A program made the position numbers and the translations under genes. From NCBI RefSeq assembly GCF_014637085.1, contig NZ_BMEU01000003.1, forward strand, positions 1 through 64,000: 64,000 nucleotides of DNA, given 5' to 3'. Shown piece by piece: positions 30,278-38,973 of the stretch. The DNA comes from Comamonas phosphati (lineage in GTDB: Bacteria > Pseudomonadota > Gammaproteobacteria > Burkholderiales > Burkholderiaceae_C). The notes beneath the pieces are model-generated. The model made no database searches, was not told the origin of the DNA, and saw nothing but the letters and a program-made list of their open reading frames with translations. The number at the start of each line of letters is the position of its first letter. The stretch's first letter is position 1.

Positions 30278-31452
30278 GCCACAGTACCAAGGACACCGAA
30301 GTGATCCTGCCCGGCGCCACGCTGGGCGTGCTGGGCGGCGGCCAGCTGGGCCGCATGTTCGTGCATGCCGCCCAGGCCATGGGCTACTTCACGGCCGTGC
30401 TGGACCAGGACGAGACCAGCCCCGCCGGCCTGGTCAGCCACCACCACATCCGCACCGGCTACGAAGACCCGCAAGGCCTGGCCGAGCTGGCCCAGCTCTG
30501 CGCGGCCGTGACCACCGAATTCGAGAACGTGCCGGCCGGCGCCCTGAACCAGCTGGCCCGGAGCCTGCCCGTCTCGCCCGCCGGTTCCGCCGTGGCCATT
30601 GCCCAGGACCGCGCGGCCGAAAAGGCACACTTCGTGAAGTGCGGCGTGCCCTGCGCGCCCTATGCCGTGATCGAGACGCCCGAGCAGTTGGCCGCCGTCA
30701 ACGACGCGCTGCTGCCCGGCATTCTCAAGACCGCCCGCATGGGCTACGACGGCAAGGGGCAGATCCGCGTCAAGACCCGCGCCGAGCTGGTCAAGGCCTG
30801 GGAGCAACTGGGCCGCGTGGCCTGCGTGCTCGAAAAAATGCTGCCGCTGGCGCACGAATGCTCGGTCATCGTGGCGCGCGGCCGCAATGGCGATATCGTC
30901 AACCTGCCCGTGCAGCGCAATCTGCACCGCGACGGCATTCTGGCCGTGACCGAGGTTTACGAAGGAAACATGCCCGCAGCTCAGGCAGAGCAAGCGGTGG
31001 CAGCTGCGAAATCCGTAGCTATCGGCCTGGATTACGTGGGCGTGCTGTGCGTGGAATTTTTTGTGCTGGACAACGGCCAGCTCGTGGTCAACGAAATTGC
31101 CCCGCGCCCGCACAACAGCGGCCACTACAGCCAGAACGCCATGGACATGTCGCAGTTCGAGCTGCAGGTGCGCTGCATGACCAACCTGCCTCTGGTGCAA
31201 CCGCGCCAGCACAGCGCCACCGTCATGCTCAACCTGCTGGGCGACCTGTGGTTCAAGCAGGGCGACACCGCACAGGCTCCTGCCTGGGACCGGATCCTGG
31301 CCCTGCCCGGCGCCCACCTGCACCTGTACGGCAAGGTCGATGCCAAGCGCGGCCGCAAGATGGGCCACCTGAACATCACCGCCGCCACTGCTGGGCAAGC
31401 CCGCACGACTGCGCTGCAGGCGGCCGCAATCCTAGGCATCCCGGCGTTTTAG
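30274..31452 (+). CDS. purK: N5-carboxyaminoimidazole ribonucleotide synthase
   Basis: ATP-grasp enzyme that carboxylates AIR with bicarbonate to N5-CAIR, feeding PurE. The start at 30274 ([20 protein letters not shown]) gives 392 aa. The nucleotide loop [15 protein letters not shown], the ATP-grasp motif [15 protein letters not shown] and the catalytic [16 protein letters not shown] are all intact. A slightly AT-rich patch (about 30960-31025) inside the frame encodes an ordinary-looking Ala/Gln-rich loop. Confidence 0.97.
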   Translation: MSHSTKDTEVILPGATLGVLGGGQLGRMFVHAAQAMGYFTAVLDQDETSPAGLVSHHHIRTGYEDPQGLAELAQLCAAVTTEFENVPAGALNQLARSLPVSPAGSAVAIAQDRAAEKAHFVKCGVPCAPYAVIETPEQLAAVNDALLPGILKTARMGYDGKGQIRVKTRAELVKAWEQLGRVACVLEKMLPLAHECSVIVARGRNGDIVNLPVQRNLHRDGILAVTEVYEGNMPAAQAEQAVAAAKSVAIGLDYVGVLCVEFFVLDNGQLVVNEIAPRPHNSGHYSQNAMDMSQFELQVRCMTNLPLVQPRQHSATVMLNLLGDLWFKQGDTAQAPAWDRILALPGAHLHLYGKVDAKRGRKMGHLNITAATAGQARTTALQAAAILGIPAF

Positions 31453-31456
31453 AAAG

Positions 31457-31541
31457 CCCCCTGAGCGGCTTTGCCGCTTCCCCCTCTCTCTTCGGGAGGG
31501 GGACGACGCCCTCGCTGCGGGGCGGCCCTTGCTCGGCGTCC
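31457..31541 (+). repeat. Stop-codon-associated palindromic repeat, copy 6
   Basis: CCCCCTGAGCGGCTTTGCCG...GCTCGGCGTC in the plus orientation, 4 nt after the purK TAG. Three hairpins are visible, including CCCCCTC / GAGGGGG. Confidence 0.88.
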
Positions 31542-31610
31542 CTGACCTGGGAGGTGCCAGTTCCAAGGCCGCACCACATGCAGCACCATGGATGAGAAAG
31601 AGGAAATAGC

Positions 31611-32621
31611 ATGATCTTGGATGGGAAGCTGGACGCTTCGGTACAAGCCGCCGCCGCTGCATTGCAACGCGGTGAATTGCTGGGCCTGCCCACCGAGACG
31701 GTCTACGGCCTGGCGGCGGACAGCGACAACGATGCCGCCGTGGCGCAGATCTTCGCGGCCAAGGGGCGCCCGGCCAACCATCCATTGATCGTGCACGTGG
31801 AGGGTAGCGCGGCCATCACGCGCTATGCCAAGGAAGTGCCGGTCTTTGCCCAGCAGCTGATCGACGCCTTCTGGCCCGGCCCGCTCACCCTCATCCTGCC
31901 GCGCCTGCCGCACGCCGCCAGGGCCTCGACGGGCGGCCAGGACAGCGTGGGCCTGCGCTGCCCCTCCCACCCCGTGGCCCATGCCGTGCTCGCGGCCTGC
32001 CAGCGGCTCACGCCGCCGGTCTGGGGCGTCTCGGCCCCCAGCGCCAACAAGTTCGGCCGCGTCAGCCCCACCACGGCCCGCCATGTGGCCGATGAATTCG
32101 GCGACGCGCTGCTGGTGCTCGACGGCGGCGCCTGCGAAGTGGGCATCGAATCGACCATCGTGGACTGCACGCGCGGCCTGCCCGTGCTGCTGCGCCCCGG
32201 CGCCGTCACGCGCGACGACATAGAGCGCGCCTGCGGCCTGCGCCCGCTCTCCAAGGAAGAGCTGCCTGCGCATACGCCACGGGCATCCGGCACGCTTTTG
32301 GCCCATTACGCGCCCAATGCCAAGGTGCGGCTCATGGACGCCAGGCAGTTGCAGGCGGCGCTGGACATCCTGGGCGCCGAAGGCAAGCACATCGCCGTCT
32401 ACCACCGCAGCCCGCTGCGCGCGGCCGCTGAAGCCAGCAACAACGGCATCACCTTGCGCGCCATGCCGGCGCAGGCCCTGGACACGGCCCGCGAGCTGTT
32501 CGGCACGCTGCGCGACTTCGACGAAATCGGCGCCCAGCTGATCTGGATCGAAACCCCGCCCGACACCGCGGACTGGGAAGGCGTGCGCGACCGCCTGCAG
32601 CGCGCGGCGGCGGCGGGCTGA
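31611..32621 (+). CDS. tsaC: L-threonylcarbamoyladenylate synthase (Sua5 type)
   Basis: Makes threonylcarbamoyl-AMP from threonine, bicarbonate and ATP, the first step of the universal t6A37 tRNA modification. The 336-aa protein has the YrdC domain (about residues 10-200; GLPTETVYGLAADSDNDAA, NHPLIVHV, SAPSANKFGRVSPT) plus the extra C-terminal Sua5 domain, so it is the long form. tsaB, acting later in the same pathway, lies 4 kb downstream. Confidence 0.94.
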   Translation: MILDGKLDASVQAAAAALQRGELLGLPTETVYGLAADSDNDAAVAQIFAAKGRPANHPLIVHVEGSAAITRYAKEVPVFAQQLIDAFWPGPLTLILPRLPHAARASTGGQDSVGLRCPSHPVAHAVLAACQRLTPPVWGVSAPSANKFGRVSPTTARHVADEFGDALLVLDGGACEVGIESTIVDCTRGLPVLLRPGAVTRDDIERACGLRPLSKEELPAHTPRASGTLLAHYAPNAKVRLMDARQLQAALDILGAEGKHIAVYHRSPLRAAAEASNNGITLRAMPAQALDTARELFGTLRDFDEIGAQLIWIETPPDTADWEGVRDRLQRAAAAG

Positions 32622-32770
32622 AGGCATCCGCCGCTTTCCAGCCCGCCAGCACCTGCTGCAGCTGTCCCGAAGCCGGGCCACATGGGTTTCGGGCGGCGCC
32701 GAGGCATGGCCTGGCAGGGCTTTGGCGGCGGGAAGCGCAGCCTGTGCGGCGACATGCACGCCCAAGAGGC

Positions 32771-32836
32771 AAGAGACAAGAGGCCGAGTTCGCCATGCCG
32801 ACGGCGAAGTCGCCCCGCTGCGCGGCTCAGGAGACG
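32771..32836 (-). repeat. Stop-codon-associated palindromic repeat, copy 7 (decayed)
   Basis: A degenerate copy (AGAGACAAGAGGCCGAG..., CCCCGCTGCGCGGCTCAGG) ending 2 nt before the ompW stop. It keeps the GGCTCAGG end and one hairpin. Confidence 0.55.
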
Positions 32837-32838
32837 CC

Positions 32839-33510
32839 TTAAAACCTGTAGCCGATGCCGACGGCAAAGACATCGGGATCGAACTTGACCTTGACGCTCT
32901 GGCCCGTCGACAGGTGGATGGTGCTCTTCAGGAAGCTCTTGTAGTACGCGGCGTCGATGAACCAGCGCTCGTTGAAGTTGTAGACAAAGCCGATCTGCGG
33001 CGTGATGCCGAACTTGTTGTCCAGTCTGGCCGTCGTGGGATTGGCCCGCGTGCCGCCGGACAGGCCGTTGAGCGCGGCCGTGGTCTTCTCGTCGAAGAAC
33101 CAGGCATAGGTCACGCCCAGGCCCACATAGGGGCGGAAAGCCGCATTTGCCGCGTTGAAGCGGTACTGCGCAAACAGCGTGACGGGAATGACCTTGGTGC
33201 TGCCCACCTTGCCCACGCCGGCGATCGCGCCGTCGCCCATCAGGTCATGCTTGAACGGCAGGCCCAGCGGCATGTCCAGCGCGAAGTTGTCGGTCACCAT
33301 GTAGGTGATGCCGCCGGTCAGCTGGGTGTCGCTCCTGGCGTCGACCTTGGTGTTGGGAAACGAGGGCGCCGACAGATTGCCGCTCGATACATCGGGCGCC
33401 AGATGGGTGACGCCTATGCGCGCCGACCAGGTGCCCGCCGACTGGGCGCCGGCCAGGCCGCAGACGGCCAGGGCCGCGGCCCCGGCGGTGATCCGCAAGA
33501 ATTTCTTCAT
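32839..33510 (-). CDS. ompW: OmpW-family outer-membrane protein
   Basis: Eight-stranded beta-barrel of the OmpW family. The 223-aa precursor has a clear signal peptide (MKKFLRITAGAAALAVCGLA, cleavage after AGA near residue 22) and ends in an aromatic residue (GIGYRF), as barrel proteins do. Family stretches are PEVFAVGIG-like at the C terminus (DPDVFAVGIGYRF) and YRFNAANAAFRPYVGLGVTY. OmpW proteins pass small hydrophobic compounds; no regulator is next to it. Confidence 0.9.
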   Translation of the reverse strand: MKKFLRITAGAAALAVCGLAGAQSAGTWSARIGVTHLAPDVSSGNLSAPSFPNTKVDARSDTQLTGGITYMVTDNFALDMPLGLPFKHDLMGDGAIAGVGKVGSTKVIPVTLFAQYRFNAANAAFRPYVGLGVTYAWFFDEKTTAALNGLSGGTRANPTTARLDNKFGITPQIGFVYNFNERWFIDAAYYKSFLKSTIHLSTGQSVKVKFDPDVFAVGIGYRF

Positions 33511-33540
33511 GTGTGTTTCCTTGTCTTTCGCGGAACGGGG

Positions 33541-34746
33541 TTACAGCCAGCCCTTTTGGGCCAGTGCTCGCGATACCAGCTGGCCCACCTGCTGGTGGCC
33601 GTATGGCGTGGGGTGGAAGCTGTCCGCAAACACATGGTGCTGCCACCAGTCGGGGCTGGGCTTGCCGGGCGTCGCGCTCAGGGCGGCGGCCGTGCAGGTG
33701 GGGAAGGTATAGGTGGGCAGACCGCTGCCATCCACGCCGGTGATCGGGCACACCGGGTCCTTCACGTTGTCGAAGTCGTACTGGGCAGGGTTGCTGATCT
33801 GGTTCTTGAACTCGGTGTAGAAATCGACCAGGGCCACCTGGGGCTGGCCCGCCAGGCTGGCGGCAAGCTGGGTGTTGAAGGCCTGCACCAGTTGGTCAAA
33901 CGCCTGCTCCTTGGCAGCGGCCGCAGCCGCGCCCACGGCGGCATCTCCGCCGGCGGCCGCAGTTGCCGCCGCCGCAATGCCGGCCAGCACCATCTGGAAA
34001 CGCGGCGTCTTGGTGATGGCCGGGACGTTCAGCACCGCCACCCGCGCAGCCCCTTGGCCGATCACGTTCTGGGTGATGGAGCCGGCCAGGGTCTTGGCCA
34101 GGGTCTGCAGATAGGCGCCGGCGACAAGGCCGGCAAACTTGCCCTGATCGCCTCCGGCCTGCGTCATCAGGGCCGCGGAAGTACCCGCAGCCTTGGCGTC
34201 CAGCCACGTTGCCATGGCATTCAGCGGCAGCGCATTGCCCTTGGCTGCGGCAATCAGCGCGCCGATCACGTCGGCTGCGTCGTTGGCACCGCCATCGATG
34301 ATGACGAGGTCATCCGCGCTGAACCCGGCCTTGGCCGCAGCCTGGATCTGCACCAGCACCGACTTCGGCGAGGTCGGCGCATCCAGCGGATTCACGCGCC
34401 CGCCGCCCACCGCATAGTTGGTGCAAGTGGAGACTTCCTGGTAGGTCGCCAGATTTTCGTTGCCCGAGCGATAGTGAGCGCACAGGCTTTGCCCGAACTG
34501 GTCGGCGACGCGCTCGGGCCAGATCAGGGTGGAGCCGGCACCGGTGGCCGCCGTGCCCTGCACCGTGAACTTGAAGCCGAAAGTACCGCTGTCCGCCAGG
34601 CTGTCGCCCATGACCTTGACCGAAGTCACCTTGGCCTTGGGAGTGGTGTCCGCACCGCCGCCACCGCCGCAGGCGGCCAGCAGGCCGGCAGTCGCCAGTG
34701 CGGCGACCAGGAGTTTGAGTTTGCTTGCCAAGATGATGTCCTTCAT
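33541..34746 (-). CDS. SGNH/GDSL-family esterase lipoprotein
   Basis: An exported lipoprotein hydrolase of 401 aa. The signal peptide ends in lipobox LAAC (Cys26), followed by a glycine run. Block I of the GDSL family is VMGDSLADSGTFG (Ser near residue 49), and the catalytic Asp/His pair is in FADSFHPTPYGHQQVG near the C terminus. Likely acts on lipid or ester substrates at the outer membrane. A 14-bp palindrome lies 12 nt upstream of the start, suggesting a dedicated repressor. ompW follows 30 nt after the stop. Confidence 0.87.
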   Translation of the reverse strand: MKDIILASKLKLLVAALATAGLLAACGGGGGADTTPKAKVTSVKVMGDSLADSGTFGFKFTVQGTAATGAGSTLIWPERVADQFGQSLCAHYRSGNENLATYQEVSTCTNYAVGGGRVNPLDAPTSPKSVLVQIQAAAKAGFSADDLVIIDGGANDAADVIGALIAAAKGNALPLNAMATWLDAKAAGTSAALMTQAGGDQGKFAGLVAGAYLQTLAKTLAGSITQNVIGQGAARVAVLNVPAITKTPRFQMVLAGIAAAATAAAGGDAAVGAAAAAAKEQAFDQLVQAFNTQLAASLAGQPQVALVDFYTEFKNQISNPAQYDFDNVKDPVCPITGVDGSGLPTYTFPTCTAAALSATPGKPSPDWWQHHVFADSFHPTPYGHQQVGQLVSRALAQKGWL

Positions 34747-34758
34747 CGCGTTATGAAT

Positions 34759-34772
34759 AGCACGATCGTGCT
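34759..34772. promoter_or_regulatory. Palindromic operator candidate upstream of the esterase gene
   Basis: Perfect 14-bp palindrome AGCACGATCGTGCT, 13-26 bp before the esterase ATG and next to an A/T tract. The form resembles TetR-family operators of fatty-acid genes in Burkholderiales; no TetR gene is nearby, so this is a suggestion only. Confidence 0.45.
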
Positions 34773-34843
34773 TTTTTCAAAGCGTCATCCTAGCGGTAGT
34801 CATCTTGGCGCCATATCGGGCAACTACCGATAGCGGAGCATGA

Positions 34844-34922
34844 CCCCCCTGAGCCGCTGCGCGGCTTCCCCCTGCAAGGGGGACGACGGCCTCGCTGCGA
34901 GACGGCTCTTGCTCGCCGTCTC
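34844..34922 (+). repeat. Stop-codon-associated palindromic repeat, copy 8
   Basis: CCCCCCTGAGCCGCTGCGCGGCT...GCTCGCCGTC. It lies between the dacB stop and the esterase start (both minus genes) but in the plus orientation, one of two exceptions to the orientation pattern. Confidence 0.85.
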
Positions 34923-34956
34923 TGGTTTGGTCTGCGCCAGTGTCTGGGAGCGTGTG

Positions 34957-36450
34957 CTACTGCGCGCCCACCCAGTCGATCAGGGCGTCCCAGGCCTGGC
35001 GCGCGGCGCCGGCGTTGCCGTGGTTGGCAATCGCCACCAGCACATAGCGGCGGCCGCTGGCGCCATCGACATAGCCGGCCAGCGCCGAGGCGTCGCGCAG
35101 CGTGCCGGTCTTGAGGTGGGCCGCGCCGGCATGGCGGCTGCCGCTGCGGCGCAGCGTGCCGTCCACGCCGACGATGGGCAGGGAGGCCACGAACTCGGGC
35201 ATGACGGGCGAGTTCCAGGCCTGCTGCAGCATCCGGCCCAGCCCGCCGGCCGTCACATAGGCCGTGCGGCTCAGGCCCGCGCCGTTGTCCACGGCGGGCT
35301 GGTCGCCGCCCAGGCGCGCCTGCCACCACTGCGCCAGCACCTGGCGCGAGGTCTCGAAGCTGGCCACGCCCGTGCGCTGCATGCCCAGGGTCAGGAAGAC
35401 CTGCTGGGCCATGATGTTGTTGCTGTACTTGTTCACGTCGCGCACCACTTCGGCCAGCGACGGCGACTCGATCTGCAGCGCGGGCTGCAGGCCCGTAGGC
35501 AGCTTGCCGTCATGCACGCTGCCGGTGATCTTGCCGCCGAGCTCGCGCCACATGCCTTCGATGGCGCGGGCCGCGAACAGCTCGGGCTGCGCGGGCGCCA
35601 CGGACCAGCTTTTGTCTGCGCACTGGGCCGCGTACTGGCCCTGGAAGGCGATGCGCAGCGGATCGCTCATGTCCAGCTGCAGCTTGCTGCGCCAGTCGCC
35701 GCAATCTGAATTCATAGCAGCCAGCGGCACCGTGGCCTGATTATCCATGCCATACATTGGTGGATCGTACTGGATGCGGGCAACACCCGCTCCTGTATCG
35801 GGAGCAAAGCCCACAGCCACGGCCTTGTAATTGATCAGCAGCGCGTCGGGCGCGGCGTTGTACGGCCGCCAGGGCTCGTTGTCGAAGCCGGCCGCGTCTT
35901 GCGCGGGCAGCTGGAAGGCGGAGCGGTCGAGCACGATGTCGCCCACGATGACCTTGACGCCCATGCCCTGCACGCGGCGCAGCATCAGCCACAGGCGCTC
36001 CAGCACCAGCTTGGGATCGCCCTGGCCCTGGATGTAGAGATTGCCGCGCAGCGCCCCGTCGACCACGGGCCCGCCGAAATACACGGGCGTGCGCCAGACG
36101 TAGGCCGGGCCCAGCTGGTCCAGGGCCGCGTAGGTGGTGACCAGCTTCATGACCGAGGCCGGGTTCATGGGCACCTGCGTGCGCCAGGCCAGGCGCGGCG
36201 CGCCGCCGCCGTCCCGGGTTTTGCCGTCCACGTCCATGACCAGCAGCGAGACCGCATCGCGCGGTATCCTGGCCCGGGCCAGGGCCGCATCCACGCCAGC
36301 GGGCAGGACGGCGGACAGACGGTGATCGGCGGCCTGAGCGGGTGCCGCGGCGGGCGCCTGTGCCCGCGCGGCAGGAAGGGCGGCAGAAAAAGCCGTCGCG
36401 GCCAGCAGCACGGCAGCGAGAGGGGAAATCCAGGACGAGATCGGTGACAT
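34957..36450 (-). CDS. dacB: D-alanyl-D-alanine carboxypeptidase/endopeptidase (PBP4)
   Basis: Periplasmic peptidoglycan-remodelling serine hydrolase of the S13 family. The start at 36450 (MSPISSWISPLAAVLLAATA) gives 497 aa with a Sec signal peptide ending ARA-QAPA near residue 30. The catalytic SxxK is SVMK (Ser99-Lys102), an SxN-type motif is expected near YSNNIMAQ, and KTG appears as LKTGTLRDAS near the C terminus. The longer in-frame extension upstream, through the intergenic region, is rejected. A low-GC patch (about 35700-35770) interrupts the frame's usual composition without breaking it. Confidence 0.92.
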   Translation of the reverse strand: MSPISSWISPLAAVLLAATAFSAALPAARAQAPAAAPAQAADHRLSAVLPAGVDAALARARIPRDAVSLLVMDVDGKTRDGGGAPRLAWRTQVPMNPASVMKLVTTYAALDQLGPAYVWRTPVYFGGPVVDGALRGNLYIQGQGDPKLVLERLWLMLRRVQGMGVKVIVGDIVLDRSAFQLPAQDAAGFDNEPWRPYNAAPDALLINYKAVAVGFAPDTGAGVARIQYDPPMYGMDNQATVPLAAMNSDCGDWRSKLQLDMSDPLRIAFQGQYAAQCADKSWSVAPAQPELFAARAIEGMWRELGGKITGSVHDGKLPTGLQPALQIESPSLAEVVRDVNKYSNNIMAQQVFLTLGMQRTGVASFETSRQVLAQWWQARLGGDQPAVDNGAGLSRTAYVTAGGLGRMLQQAWNSPVMPEFVASLPIVGVDGTLRRSGSRHAGAAHLKTGTLRDASALAGYVDGASGRRYVLVAIANHGNAGAARQAWDALIDWVGAQ

Positions 36451-36557
36451 GGGCAGCGAGTCTACGCCGGGCATTGCGCGCCCGCCGGGCAGGGCCGCGG
36501 CGGGCAGCCGATAATATAGGCAGCCGGCCGCGGCGCCCCTGCCGGCATTTTTCCCAG

Positions 36558-36633
36558 GACTTACGCAAACCAAGATGCACCAAGGCTGTTGCCTTGAAGC
36601 GAAGCTCTTGCCTGAACCTGATTTGCGTAAGTC
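36558..36633. mobile_element. 76-bp MITE-like element with 12-bp inverted ends
   Basis: Perfect 12-bp terminal inverted repeats GACTTACGCAAA (36558-36569) and TTTGCGTAAGTC (36622-36633) around a 52-bp non-coding core. It lies in the divergent dacB-tsaB region, ending 29 nt before the tsaB ATG. No obvious target-site duplication. The form suits a non-autonomous miniature transposon whose transposase is elsewhere. Confidence 0.55.
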
Positions 36634-36662
36634 GTGTTTCCGTTCCCTTGCGCGGCTCCGCC

Positions 36663-37373
36663 ATGAATCTTCTTGCCCTAGACACCAGCACCGACACCTT
36701 CTTCGTCGCCGTTCAGCGCGGCGATGCCATCTGGCAGCGCAGCGGCCCCGGTGCGGCACAGTCTTCGGCCCAGCTGCTGCCCGCCATCCGCGCCCTGATG
36801 GCCGATGCCGGACTGCAGTTCAAGGAGCTCGACGCCATCGTCTTCGGCCGCGGCCCGGGCTCGTTCACCGGCCTGCGCACGGCCTGCTCCATCACCCAGG
36901 GCCTGGCCTTCGCGGCCCAGGTGCCGGTGCTGCCCGTGGACACGCTGCTGGCCGTGGCCGAGGAAGCCCGCGCGCTGCACGGCTGCACCGAACTGCTGGC
37001 CGTGCTGGATGCGCGCATGCACGAGGTCTATCACGCGCGCTTTGCCTGGGCCGACGGCCGCTGGCTGGGCCCCGAGGATTTCGGCGAGGACTTCGGCCTG
37101 TGCGCCCCCGGCGCGCTGCAGCTGCCCGCCGGCAGCGTGGTCGCCGGCAATGCCCAGGCGGTCTATCCCGAGCAGCTGGCGCCGCAGGCCCGCCACGTGG
37201 CGGCCATGCCCACGGCCACGGCCCTGCTGCGCCTGGCCCCTGCGCTGCTGGCCGCCGGCAGGGCCGTGCCCGCCGAACAGGCGCTGCCGCGCTATATCCG
37301 CGATAAAGTGGCGCAAACCACGGCCGAGCGCGAAGCCGCCCGGGCCGCGCAGCAAGCCTCCGCCACGCCATGA
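36663..37373 (+). CDS. tsaB: tRNA threonylcarbamoyladenosine protein TsaB
   Basis: Partner of TsaD and TsaE in t6A37 tRNA modification. ASKHA-fold protein of 236 aa with the typical MNLLALDTSTDTFFVAVQ start and FGRGPGSFTGLRTACSITQG. It begins a three-gene operon with rimI (ATGA overlap) and the UDG-like gene. The MITE-like element is directly upstream and could contain or disturb its promoter. Confidence 0.95.
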   Translation: MNLLALDTSTDTFFVAVQRGDAIWQRSGPGAAQSSAQLLPAIRALMADAGLQFKELDAIVFGRGPGSFTGLRTACSITQGLAFAAQVPVLPVDTLLAVAEEARALHGCTELLAVLDARMHEVYHARFAWADGRWLGPEDFGEDFGLCAPGALQLPAGSVVAGNAQAVYPEQLAPQARHVAAMPTATALLRLAPALLAAGRAVPAEQALPRYIRDKVAQTTAEREAARAAQQASATP

Positions 37374-37885
37374 ATTCCATCGCCAGCCATCACACTGCCG
37401 ACTCGCCCGCCCGTGCCACGGAACCCGAGGCCCTGGTGCACTTCGAGCCCTTGAGCGCGCTGTGGCTGGACGCCCTGCTATCCATCGAGGGGCAGGCCTA
37501 TACCCACCCCTGGACGCGCGGCAATTTCCAGGACGCCATGGTCGCCGGCTACGAGACCCAGCTGCTGGTCAACCAGCACCACGAGCTGCTGGGCTATTTC
37601 GTGGCCATGCAGGTGCTGGACGAGGTGCATCTGCTCAACATCACCGTCAATCCCGCGTTCCAGCGCCAGGGCTGGGCCCGCGTGCTGCTCGACGCCCTGT
37701 CGCTGTGGGCCCGGGGCAAGAGTGCGCAATGGATCTGGCTGGAAGTGCGCGAGAGCAATGCCCGCGCCCGCGACATCTACGTCCAGCACGGCTTTGTCGT
37801 CGTGGGCCAGCGCAAGAACTACTACCCCACCTTCGAAGGCCCGCGCGAACACGCCGTGCTGATGAGTCTGAAGCTATGGTCCTGA
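37370..37885 (+). CDS. rimI: Ribosomal protein S18-alanine N-acetyltransferase
   Basis: GNAT acetyltransferase that modifies the N-terminal alanine of ribosomal protein S18. 171 aa, with an N-terminal extension of about 25 residues relative to the shorter family members. The acetyl-CoA motif is NPAFQRQGWARVLLDAL and the C-terminal VRESNARARDIYVQHGF is typical. It overlaps tsaB by 4 nt and the next gene by 10 nt. Confidence 0.93.
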   Translation: MNSIASHHTADSPARATEPEALVHFEPLSALWLDALLSIEGQAYTHPWTRGNFQDAMVAGYETQLLVNQHHELLGYFVAMQVLDEVHLLNITVNPAFQRQGWARVLLDALSLWARGKSAQWIWLEVRESNARARDIYVQHGFVVVGQRKNYYPTFEGPREHAVLMSLKLWS

Positions 37886-38742
37886 ACCTGGATGCCCGCC
37901 AGCGGGCCATGCTGGAAGCCATGGGCATCACCGTCTGGCTGCCCGCCCCCGGCATTCCGCTGCCGGCCACGCCCGAAGCGCCCATGGCCGCGGCCTCCGC
38001 GCCAGCGCCGGTGCGCGAGGCCCTTGCCCCGGCGCCGGTGATGCCCGTGATGCCCGAAGCCCCAGCGACGGCACCGGTGGCAGCCCCTGCGCCGCCACCG
38101 GTTCAGGAGCCTGCGCCTGCCGCGGTGCGCCAGGGCAGCGCCAGACGGCCGCCGCGCGACTATGTGCAGCACCCCGCGGCCGGGCCGGCGGGCGCACCCG
38201 GCCTGGGCTGGCGCCTGGGCCTGCCGCAGCGCGTCTACCCCGATGCCGCAGGCGGCGGCCAGGCTCCCGCCCAGGGCGGCTGGCTGATCCTGCTGGAGCC
38301 CCCGGCCAACCCGCTGCCGCTCAGCCCCGCGCAAAAAACTGGCCCGGGCTGCGCCCAGACCGCGCTCGAAGGCGATGCCGCCAGACTGCTGGACAACATG
38401 CTGCGGGCCTTGCAGCTGCAAAAGCACCCGCGCGTCTTCAGCGCCGCCCTGCACCGCACCCCGGTCGATGCCGGCCAGCCGGCCGAGCCGCTGCAGCCGG
38501 CGCTCGAAGCCCTGCTGCACGAGCTGGGCCCCGACTGCGTGCTGGTGCTGGGCCTGGCCAGCGCGCGCGCCGTGCTGGGCCGCCATGACGCCCTGGGGCG
38601 CCTGCGCGCCGAGCCCCACCGCATTGCCGGCGTGCCCACCGTGGTGACCTACGACCCGAACTACCTGCTGCGCGCACCGCAGGCCAAGGCAGGCGCCTGG
38701 GCCGACCTGTGCCATGCCCTGGCACTTACCAGCCCCTCCTGA
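37876..38742 (+). CDS. Degenerate uracil-DNA glycosylase-like protein
   Basis: A 288-aa protein whose C-terminal half aligns with family 4 uracil-DNA glycosylases (LLDNMLRALQL, CVLVLGLASARAVLG, GVPTVVTYDPNYLLRAP). The uracil-binding loop that normally reads GEAPG is LEPPA, the catalytic HPxYLL is DPNYLL, and the iron-sulfur cysteines are absent. A long Pro/Ala linker (about residues 30-85) precedes the domain. It is third in the tsaB-rimI operon, as the active enzyme is in relatives. It probably lacks glycosylase activity and may bind DNA or have another role. Confidence 0.78.
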   Translation: MVLNLDARQRAMLEAMGITVWLPAPGIPLPATPEAPMAAASAPAPVREALAPAPVMPVMPEAPATAPVAAPAPPPVQEPAPAAVRQGSARRPPRDYVQHPAAGPAGAPGLGWRLGLPQRVYPDAAGGGQAPAQGGWLILLEPPANPLPLSPAQKTGPGCAQTALEGDAARLLDNMLRALQLQKHPRVFSAALHRTPVDAGQPAEPLQPALEALLHELGPDCVLVLGLASARAVLGRHDALGRLRAEPHRIAGVPTVVTYDPNYLLRAPQAKAGAWADLCHALALTSPS

Positions 38743-38756
38743 GAACGTCAACACGT

Positions 38757-38830
38757 TCTGAGCCGCTGCGCGGCTTCCCCCAGGGGGACGGCGGCCTTTG
38801 CGGCGGGACGGCCCTGGCTGGCCGCCTCCC
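38757..38830 (+). repeat. Stop-codon-associated palindromic repeat, copy 9
   Basis: TCTGAGCCGCTGCGCGGCTT... in plus orientation, 15 nt after the UDG-like stop. A separate hairpin AGAACGT-CAAC-ACGTTCT (38742-38759) joins the stop to the repeat. Confidence 0.75.
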
Positions 38831-38973
38831 GCGCAAGGGGCGTGCCACACGGTATTCCCCTGCCTGCGCTACCCCATCGGCACTGCAGGCCGTTTGATGC
38901 GGTGTAACGTAGCATAATTGCCAGCTTCCAGACAGCAATCCCCTGGCCCTTGAAACCGGCATGCTCCAACTCA

